Assembly: GCF_019703515.2 (NCBI RefSeq)
Contig: NC_059346.1
Location: 56,680,001-56,744,000, forward strand
Origin: Myxocyprinus asiaticus
Taxonomy: Eukaryota; Chordata; Actinopteri; Cypriniformes; Catostomidae
Reading direction: 5' to 3'
DNA: 64,000 nt
Both the position numbers and the translations under genes were made by a program. The notes beneath the pieces are model-generated. The model did not search any database, was not told the origin of the DNA, and worked only from the letters and a program-made list of their open reading frames with translations. Shown in pieces: positions 55,859-64,000 of the stretch (the stretch's first letter is position 1; the number at the start of each line of letters is the position of its first letter).

Positions 55859-57297
55859 ATGGTAAAATATAAAATGCCAAAGAGTCCTATTTCTGATTTA
55901 TTTTCAAAGCCACAACAAAATAAAAAGTGTTGCAGCCAGTTGGCACACTCTCGTCCTAGTCCGAGCACCCCCGAGACAAGTACTGCATTGTCGTCAGAGT
56001 TTGATGATGAAGGAGAGCTTGAAAAGCAGGTTAGAATGTCAGGAACAGGATAACAGCTCAGGTGCAAACGCTGACTTTACAGTGGCAAGCCATGCTTTAA
56101 TATTTACAGAGAGACCACATCAACCGACCAGCTACAATTTTCTCGGAATGCAGCCTGTCAAAGAAACATTTTGTCGTCATTAAATGCAAATTGGTTCAAC
56201 AAATGGATATGGCTGCATTACATAGAGGGTGTTGATGGCCTTATACGTTTCAGTTGTGTCAAAGCAGTGCAGAACAGCATAATTCATGAGGATAGGGTAC
56301 AGCTAGAACACAGCTTCGTTTAGGGAGACTTTAACATTTGGCATAAGCCCAAAGAAAATGAGCATGAGAGGTTGAAGTTTTATAGCGATGCTATTCAAAA
56401 GATTTCAGCTCTTGGGAACACCCCTATTAATACTCTTCTGTCTGACGCTACACGTAAAACTTGGATGACAGCAAGGCACGTGCTTGAATTGATATTCAGG
56501 TCTGTGCTCTTTCTCAGGAACAAGGGACTTGCTTATCTGGGTGATAGTAACCCTGATGAACTTATGCTAGAGCATTGCTACAACCTCCCAAAAGAAAGAT
56601 AATGGATTCTTCAGAGAGATTAATTGGCTATCAGACACAATTCAGAATGAAATCATTCAACAATACGTCTGTGCCATTCAGAATGAGATTGTGTCTCATG
56701 CTTTTAATAGTCCATATTATGGACTAACAGCAGATGGAACCACAGACGCAATCACAATGGAACAATTTTGATTAACGTTGCAGTACATGGGTGAGGATAT
56801 TGAGACTCATTCTGATTTCCTCTGATTTTACAACACTCCTGATGGCAGTGGAGAAACCCTGTTCAAATGCATCAAAGATATTTTTCTCAGGTTGAAACTT
56901 TTCAGCATCTTCAAGGCTACCATTTTGACGGAGCCAGTAATATGGCCAGAGTTCAGACATGACTCAAAGAAATGTGCCCTGAATCTCTATTTGTACACTG
57001 TGCCAACTACTTGCTGGACATTTGCCCATGAGTAACTAAAGGTTAAGGTCAATTAACTTTGTACATATCTGTTTAATATCTGAATATCTGTCAAGCAATT
57101 TTGTAGCGCCAACAGAGAAATCCTTGGAACTCTGGAACAGCTAAAGGATGACAAAAGTGTGAGGGGAGATGCCAGAGCAGAGATCGGAGGCCTGTATAAA
57201 CAAGCTTTAAATGCGGGAAACTACTTTGGCCTTCTGTGTTGTAAAGCACTTTTTGAGGCCTGTGAGTTGGTAGCAAGAAATTTACAGAATACAAAGG
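55859..57297 (+). pseudogene. hAT transposase remnant, TTF/ZMYM1-like
   Basis: Starts ATG 55859 with a short basic N-terminus (MVKYKMPKSPISDLFSKP) and a Ser/Pro-rich acidic linker. Near 56110-56280 a TTF-type zinc-finger region is readable (RPHQPTSYNF, NWFNKW.WLHYIEGVDG, FSCVKAVQNS), with one Cys apparently replaced by Arg. The open part 56372-56602 and later frames give STALLSDATRKTW-type residues and then YYGLTADGTTD (first catalytic Asp region), HFDGASNMARVQT, LFVHCANYLLDI, and LKDDKSVRGDARAEIGGLY. Frameshifts and about ten stops occur. The C-terminal dimerisation domain is missing where a SINE fragment begins. Confidence 0.75.
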
Positions 57298-57446
57298 TGT
57301 AGTGACTCGCCTCAATCTGGGTGGCGGGGGATGAATCTCATTTGCCTCCGCGTCTGAGACTGTGCATCTTATAACGTGGCTTGCTGAGCGCGTTACTGCA
57401 GAGACATAGCGCGTGAGGAGGCTTCACGCTATTCTCCACGGCATCC
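57298..57446 (-). repeat. SINE copy 4, internal fragment
   Basis: GTAGTGACTCGCCTCAATCT to CTATTCTCCACGGCATCC is the middle of the same SINE on the minus strand. Both the tRNA-like head and the 3' tail are absent. It lies exactly between the hAT remnant and the LINE. Confidence 0.75.
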
Positions 57447-60400
57447 ATTTTGATGGACTCAGTCCTTGAGCATAGTGAAGCAAAAGTGCGTAAGCCCCCT
57501 AGAGCAACACTGACACTTAACAGGATGTGTAAAATTCTTGGTCTTATAGATATTTGGAGACTTTTGAACCCATCTGGTAGGGACTATACATTTTTTTCAT
57601 CAGTCCATAAGACTTATTCTAGAATAGATTTTTTTAAATATTTTTTATATCTAAGTCCCTCATTTCATCTTAAGGCGGTTCTTAGGGGTCGATTCATACA
57701 GTATGCCTCATTCACCATAAAATCCAAAGCACGAGAACTCGTGGAGTTGGAAGGGAATATAAAAAGTGTCAAGGCGGAGCTGAAGCACCGAATGTTGTCT
57801 GATGGCCTCAGAGAATTACCCAACTGAAATACAGATATAATACTATTTAGTCGCGGAAGGTGGAGTTTTGGCAATTCAGGGAAAGACAGTCATACTGTGA
57901 GTCGGGGGACAAAGCAGGGAAGCTTTGGCTAGATATATAAACCAGAGAGAGTATTTTTCTACCATTCCCTCAGTGAAATCTGCTGGTGGAAAAATATTGA
58001 CATTGATATTAATAATGCTTTTAAAGAATTCTATCTTGATCTCTATAGTTCCACGTCTTCGTCTACTGATGAAGATATTAGAAACTTTGTGGAACCATTA
58101 GAACTTCCTAAACTGGCAACTGAGCAAACATTTTTATTGATTCTGAGATAAACTTGGAGGAGCTTGGCAAGGTAATTAAGGCCTTACCTACAAGCAAGGC
58201 TCCGGGGCCAGATGGCTTTGCCACTGAATTTTTTTAGATCTTATGCTACAGAATTGGCTCCACATTTGCTAGAAGTTTATACGGAATCATTAAAGAATGG
58301 AAAGCTTCCGCCAACCATGACACAAGCCTGGATCAGTCTGATTCTTAAAAAGGACAAAGATCCAAGTGAGTGAAAGAGTTACCGTCCAATTTCCCTGATC
58401 CAGCTAGACATAAAAATATTGTCAAAAATTTTGGCTAACCGATTAAGAAAAGTTATGACATCTCTTATACATATAGATCAGGTGGGGTTTATTCAGGGCT
58501 GCAGCTCTTCTGATAACATTAGGCGTTTCATCAATATTATGTAGTCTGTGGCGAATGATCAGACTCCAGTCGCTGCCATCTCACTTGACGCCGAAAAGGC
58601 ATTTGATATGGTAGAATGGGACTATCTTTTTAATATTTTGGAAATATATGGGTTTGGGAATACTTTTATTGGATGGATTAAGTTACTTTATAGACACCCG
58701 GTAGCGGCAGTACAAACAAATTGATTAATTTAAGATTATTTTACTCTGGATAGGGGCACCCGGCAGGGTTGCCCTCTTTCCCCATTATTGTTCTGTCTTG
58801 CCCTGGAACCATTAGCAGCCGTGATAAGAAAGGAAGATGATTTTCCAGGGGTGGTAGCGGGAGGTATGGCGCATAAGCTTTTGCTTTATGCAGATGATAT
58901 TTTATTATTCGTCTCCGACCCCACTAGATCTATGCCTTGCCTCCACTGAATTGTTAAGTCCTTTTCTAAATTCTCGGGATACAGAGTCAGTTGGTCTAAA
59001 TCTGAAGCTTTGGCTCTGACAGCATACTGCCCAGCAACAGCTTTTCAGCTGGGTGACTTCCAGTGGCCCAAACAGGGCATTAAGAATTTGGGCATTTTAT
59101 TCCCAGCAAATTTGTGTGATTTAGTTAGTTAAGTTTGACCCCTTAATAAAAAGGTTTTCGAGCGATGTGGGCAGGTGGGCTTCATTACATTTATCTATGA
59201 TTGGGAAGGTTAACGTTATTAAAATGAATTGTATTCCAAAACTGAACTACCTGCTACAATCTCTCCCTGAAGATGTCCCCCTCTCTTATTTCAAGCAATT
59301 TAATAGCATAGCGAAGATCTTCATTTGGAATGGTAAGCGTCACAGATTACATTTCAATAAAGTACATAGGCCGATTGACAAAGGTGGGTTAAGCCTACCC
59401 AAGATTTTGTTTTATTATTATGCATTCGGTCTCAGACATTTGGCTCATTGATTGCTTCCACCTGAGAGAGCCCCTCCCTGGTTTTGTATTGAACAGGAAG
59501 TTCATGCCCCTATTTCGCCATTGCAAAGCCTTTCCTATCAAACTAATCGCAGAAGTTAAGTTACACCGTTATCTCGCATTTGCACGTGGTATGGACAAAA
59601 GTGTCCAGAGTGTTCAATTCGGACATTTATTTAAAGGTTGCCTCGAGTATATGGCTGAACCCAAAATTATGTGTGGATTGTGAGGGAGGTTAATACGCTT
59701 GGTGAGCTATATGAGAGTGGAGTGTTGAGATCCTTTGAAAATTTGGTTCAACATTTTGGGATTCCCAGATCTTAGTTCTTTAGGTATTTACAACTGCGCA
59801 ACCTGCTCTGTACTATTTTTGAGAGTAGCATACACCCCCCTAAAGCGACAGATACTCAGGTAGTGGCAATTACTGCTTTTGAAAAAGGTCATGAGGCATC
59901 AGTGTATTACTCCCTGCTAATTCAGAGTCTGAGGGACGGAGCTTTCACTTCTATCAAGAGATTATGGGCGAAAGATTTCAACTTGGGCTAGGATTCTAAA
60001 AAACGTCAAGTCTGTATCCAGAGATGCAAGGGTGCACCATGCAATTCAAGATTTTACATAGATTCTTTTGGACCCCATCTAGATTGTATAGGCTTGGTCT
60101 TAAAGACACACCCACCTGCTGGCGATGCCAATCAGAAGATGGAGACACAACCCGTGTTTTTTGGTGGTGTGTTAAGATCCAAGAATTTTGGTTGAAGGTT
60201 CAGAGTTTTATGTGTGACGTACTGGGCACTCAAATTTCATTTTGCACCAGACTCTATATTTTAGGCGATGGGGCGCTCATCAATATAGGGGATAAACATA
60301 TAAAAAAATTGGGTCAGGATGACCAGTGTTATGATAGGCAGGCAAATTGTTTTAAGGAGATGGAAGTCGGCTGGAGTGCCCTCATTTTGGGAGTGGTGCA

Positions 60401-60745
60401 CGGAGATGGGGAAGGTGGCAGCTTTCGAGGAGGTGTCATGTAGAAGGCTGGGGATCTGGGATTCATTTGATGGGAGATGGGGCAGTTATTTGGCGTTTTT
60501 GTGGGACTCTCAGGGAGGGATTATGGAGAGAGAAACATAGTTTTAAATGTGTATGATTATTATATATTTTTGTGTGTGTGTGTACTTATATGTGACCACA
60601 GGGATGTTCATTGAGGGTCAGGGTGGGGTTGGTGAATGGGGAGGGGGAGGGGTAATAGGGGGGGTTAAATGTTGATTCAGTGTATATATGTTTTGTTTTT
60701 CTTTATCTGTACGAATCAATAAAAAATGTTAATCGGAATAAATAA
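57447..60745 (+). mobile_element. L1/Tx1-type LINE, 5'-truncated
   Basis: One continuous LINE body from within the endonuclease domain to the A-rich tail. Includes a short 3' UTR (60541-60715) and AATAAA at ~60716. Tail AATAAATAAAATAAAAG ends near 60745. The preceding SINE fragment abuts it directly. No target duplication recognised, and the 5' part including ORF1 is missing. Confidence 0.85.
57450..60540 (+). pseudogene. LINE ORF2 (endonuclease end, RT, C-terminal domain)
   Basis: 57450-57827 ends the APE-type endonuclease (GRDYTFFSSVHKTYSRIDFF, with the conserved Ser-Arg-Ile-Asp). The reverse transcriptase then reads SKAPGPDGF (~58195), SYRPISLIQLD with small changes, [16 protein letters not shown] (58584-58629), GTRQGCPLSPLLF (58756-) and the YADD active site in LLYADDILLFVSD (58877-58919). 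After it come WASLHLSMIGKVNVIKMN (59167-) and a C-terminal CCHC-like motif, CWRCQSEDGDTTRVFWWC (60117-60170), in which the His is Arg. About fifteen stops and frameshifts spread along the gene. Family (L1/Tx1 group) judged by domain order and motifs. Confidence 0.85.
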
Positions 60746-60876
60746 AATAAAAGTAACTATTATAGACACCTGCCAAAGGTAATAATGTTGATACCCCTGT
60801 GGAAGGAGCAGAAAGATAACTGCAGGCATTTCTGTAGAGAAAGCAAAGAAGGCATGTTAAGGTGCACTTTAAATAG

Positions 60877-61130
60877 GGCTGCAACTAATGAATATTTTAA
60901 TAATCGATTAATCTAACGATTATTAGAACAATTATTCGACTATTCAGCGATTATTGCAATGATTAATCATTAGCTCTTAACCGATTATTCAGCTTGTGCC
61001 CCAACTTAAAATGTTGTATTAAATGTGTTTGCTAACAATAAAGTGGACAAAGTCATCTTTTAAAAATACCTCTAAATGACATTCACTGAATAAAAGGGGA
61101 AAAAAATACTTTTAAATTTAATTCAGTTCA
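60877..61130 (+). repeat. hAT-like repeat, 'GGGCTGCAACTAA' end
   Basis: AGGGCTGCAACTAATGA followed by many ATTAATCGATT-type words (60895-60990) is the left part of a repeat that is widespread in fish and usually attributed to hAT elements. The right terminus was not found. Confidence 0.5.
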
Positions 61131-61132
61131 CT

Positions 61133-61440
61133 GCAAAAAAAAAAAAAAAAAAAAAAATCCTATTGTTATCAAGTGTTTTTGTCTTGTTTTCCATTTAAAA
61201 TTGTCTAAAAATCCTTAAAACAAGATACATTTACTTGAGAAGCATCCTATGATATTGATATTTAGACTTGCTTTAAGAGAATGTATCTTAAATATAAGTG
61301 TATTTTGTATTTAAGTGTATTTTTTCACTTGGTTATACTTCTGCAAGTGCAGCGGGGATTTTTAGATATTTTAAAATATTTGCATTTTTGTAATATTCAA
61401 CATTCTAAGATAACAATTTTTTCTTCTGCAGTATAGCTTC
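61133..61440 (+). repeat. 'ACTGCAAAAAA' dispersed repeat, copy 2
   Basis: CACTGCAAAAAA plus a long A-run, then TTGTCTTGTTTTCCA, AAAACAAGATACATTTACTTG and TTTAGACTTG, matching the family seen at 28108-28345. Poly(A) at 61136-61157. Confidence 0.45.
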
Positions 61441-61930
61441 TAAAGAAAATGTACATTGTTTTAAAGGAGTTTTAGATATTTACATTGGAAAACATGCCAA
61501 AACAAATCAAAAACCTATTTTGTTGCAGGGTATAATGGGGTGAAGACTACCCTCTCTCACCTTTTTCACTTCAATCCATCTTTAACTCACAAAAAAAAAA
61601 AAATAAATAAATAAAAAATAAAATCTCTGTTATTAATAAAGCTGCATATTGCCAATTTTCTTCATGATAGGAAATGCACAGTGACACATATATTATGATT
61701 CAGTCAATAAATTGTGAGCCATCACATTATAATCTACAGCAAGAGCGCATGAGGGACGAGTGTCCCCGCGACAGAGTGTGCCTCAGACGGGTACAGTTTC
61801 AATCTCTCCCTATTAGATTGGGACATTCGCACAACTCATAGAAGAGGCGCTGACTGCACAGAGAAATGCCAGTTTCGGAGTTTGTAGTTATTTACATGAT
61901 CTTCTTCCGTATTATTTGAACTTTAATAAA
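61441..61930. other. Non-coding
   Basis: AT-rich to 61740, then a GC-richer patch to 61900 with no open frame. No gene or repeat identified. Confidence 0.5.
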
Positions 61931-61938
61931 GCTATAAC

Positions 61939-64000
61939 CAGTGGCGGTTCTAGACTTTTAACATTTATCTTAACCTACTTTCAGGATTATTTCAAGTCAT
62001 TTTTCACCATGTCATGTATCACTGCAACCTCTAGAAATAAGCTAATAAAACAATTTCAACTCAAATGAATGTTTCATGTTTCATGTTCATTTATTTGAAA
62101 AGTAATTTTGTATTGTAGTGTGATAATGTTCAATAATGATAACACATTTTTAGCATCTAAGCACATCTAGGCACTTTTCTGCATCTGTAAACTATATGAC
62201 ACATATAGGCATATAACACATCTAGGCACTTTTCTACATCTGTAAACTATATGACACATATACGAATATAACACAAACCAAACATATCCACAAATCAACT
62301 TAGGCAGTCATCTGAAAATGTGTTTATGATAATCTGTAACATTATCATGTATTCATAAAAGCTGTATTCTGCGGTTTTTGTGGTTCCTTGCAAACACATC
62401 AAGAAATTCTTCAAGATTCAATTTATTTGCACGCTTGGATTCAATACTCAAAACACCCAAGTTGCTCACTCTCTCATCTGCCATAGTAGATCTCAGATGT
62501 GTCTTGACCAGTTTTAGAGTGGAGAAGCTCCTTTCACAAGAAGCTGTACTGGTTGAAATTGCAACACTGATTTTGAAAAGTTTAAAGAGCTCAAAAAAAA
62601 AAAAACTCACTATAAGTTTCCATAAATGATGCCAGCTCCATTGTACTTGAGGGTCTCTACATACCTTGTTTATTTTCCTGTCTAAAATCCTTCTGAACTG
62701 ATGTATTTCATGCCCCAAATCCTCAATATTTGAGCTATACATTCTACCCAAAGAAAAGAGGACGTCCTCTTTGAGAAAGGCATAACTTTTGGGATATAGA
62801 GCTTGAATGCCATTCATAATATTACAGTTCTGGGTAGAGAACCATCTGTTGAGCTCAGAAAGCATTTGGTTAATCACTGGGTAAAAAAAGGAAGAATGGA
62901 AATCATCTTTACTTGCATCTGCCTTTCGCCCACCAGTCGTAGAGAGAACACAATGTCCACTAAATTGTGAACTTAGCTGTGTCTGCCTTTTTTCATTTGG
63001 TTATTCTGAAATATTACACTCTCCAGCTATATTTATCACTTCAGTCCAAAGGCCATCAAAAAATGACTCATTTGTGTACTCAAGGTCTGAGTCAAGGCTT
63101 GAACTAAATCAACAGCCTTTGAAAGACCAAGTGATGATGACTGCAACATATCTGAAAGCAGTCTTGCTTCTCCAAAGATTTTACATAGTGTAACAAGATG
63201 CACAATTAACTGTGCAAGCAGACCTTGTGCTTCAACAGACCTGTCACCATTGTGTTCCTCAACTACCTCCTGCAGAACTCTCTTAATGGCAGACAATCTA
63301 TCCAAGGTATTACACAATGAAATATAATGACATGCCCACTGAGTATCGCTTAGTCTCTGAAGTTCTCTAGGAGCACCTTCAAACATTTCTCTTTGTACAG
63401 CAAGCCTTTTTTATGCACATGTGACCCAGACATGAACACATAAAGCCTTTTCTGCAGTGAAAAATCTGTCAGCCTCAGGGATTGCTTTGACTATGTTGAC
63501 TAGTACCAAATTTAGACAGTGTGCACTACAGTGAATGTAAAAGGCATGCTTTGCCACATCTTTAATTTGTGCCTGTACACCTGCATGCTTGCCACTCATA
63601 ACAGATGCGTCATCATAGGCTTGGCCTACTAAATTTTCTCTGTATTCTAGACCATGGCTTTCTAACATGTGGATAATCTTTTCAGTAAGCCCAGCTGCGT
63701 CTACCTGATCAGCTGGTTCAAAATGGAGAACACTCTCATGGATGGCTCCACTATAATAGTACCTGAATACCAAGGATATCTGCTTCTTTTTTTTAATGTC
63801 TTGTGTTTCATCAGCCATAATACTGAAGACCTCACTCTGTTTTACTTCTTCTATTATTTTTGTTCTAACCATGTCTGCCAAACAACTCAGAACCTCATTC
63901 TGAATTGCTTTGCTGGTGTATTTGGCATTATGGATAGAAAGAGTTTTGTCATGTTTGGCAATTGTTTCCATGATTGCTATGAAGTTACCCCTGTTGTCTG
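61939..64000 (-). mobile_element. hAT element, younger copy, right end outside window
   Basis: The end CAGTGGCGGTTCTAGAC at 61939-61955 is a typical hAT terminus. A possible 8-bp target sequence is GCTATAAC (61931-61938). Transposase follows on the minus strand, C-terminus nearest the TIR, with few lesions. The N-terminal zinc finger and other terminus lie beyond 64000. Confidence 0.8.
62353..64000 (-). pseudogene. hAT transposase (DUF4371/ZMYM1-like), lightly damaged
   Basis: From the window edge: SIHNAKYTSKAIQNEVL, SIMADETQDIKKKKQIS (first catalytic Asp), LVGQAYDDASVMSG (second), and AFYIHCSAHCLNLVLV, typical of the RNase H-like core of ZMYM1-type hAT proteins. A TAA stop at 63409-63411 is in frame with the next part (MFEGAPRELQRLSDTQWACH, the conserved Trp region). 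A stop at 63036-63038 and a frame change precede 62353-62877, which continues in frame from DDFHSSFFYPVINQM and ends with the hAT dimerisation domain (ISTSTASCERSFSTLKLVKT). So only about three lesions in ~550 codons. Once a cut-and-paste transposase, now inactive unless the stops are assembly errors. Confidence 0.85.

Noticed and set aside
1..64000. CRISPR arrays, operons, bacterial-type defence or toxin genes
   Set aside because: No regularly spaced direct repeats with unique spacers and no prokaryotic gene organisation. All evidence points to fish nuclear DNA.

Overview
This window reads as vertebrate, specifically teleost, DNA, and most probably from a cypriniform (carp-like) fish. The evidence is its content: Tc1/mariner copies with the TIRs typical of fish, a DIRS retroelement, an L1/Tx1 LINE, piggyBac and hAT remnants, four copies of a tRNA-derived SINE, and several copies of the short TTAA-flanked 'GGGATAGTTCACCC' repeat that is abundant in cyprinids. 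There are long CA, AT and CT microsatellites. I see no host protein-coding gene, no rRNA or functional tRNA gene, no CRISPR array and no operon. Every long coding stretch I could recognise belongs to a transposable element, and nearly all are broken.

Layout. 1-6206: a defective env-bearing LTR provirus on the minus strand, with gag, a protease remnant and an env remnant but no polymerase. It has a 1.87 kb LTR, a tRNA-Met-type primer site and a polypurine tract. 6.2-18.3 kb: non-coding DNA with small non-autonomous DNA transposons, several of them TTAA-flanked, and microsatellites. 18.3-23.95 kb: a decayed DIRS-type tyrosine-recombinase retroelement on the plus strand, cut in its recombinase gene by a solo LTR of the same family as the first provirus (20901-22770, 4-bp target duplication). 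24.1-28.0 kb: a SINE, a small LTR-flanked element carrying a 39-bp coding-type minisatellite, and an almost complete Tc1 element. 28-40 kb: repeats, two LTR-like remnants, a hAT-like repeat, a SINE, and a second Tc1 family copy nested in another inverted-repeat element.

40.1-44.6 kb: two different Ty3/gypsy-type remnants with a LINE tail and a piggyBac fragment among them. The second has protease followed directly by the integrase zinc domain, the domain order of Gmr1-like elements. 45.3-51.2 kb: an LTR-like remnant, a Tc1 pseudogene, a hAT-like repeat and a piggyBac transposase pseudogene. 54.3-64 kb: a truncated Tc1 copy, a SINE with clear 15-bp target duplications, a TTF/ZMYM1-type hAT pseudogene, a 5'-truncated L1/Tx1 LINE, and at the right edge a younger, much less damaged hAT transposase that runs out of the window.

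The elements do not work together. The window records successive insertions, and nesting gives relative ages: DIRS older than the 1.87 kb-LTR family, and the 34-36 kb inverted-repeat element older than its Tc1 insert. The most unusual items are the env-bearing LTR family with its basic, knuckle-less Gag and a duplicated primer-site-like sequence inside its LTR, and the minisatellite-bearing LTR element. Boundaries of highly diverged repeats are approximate.
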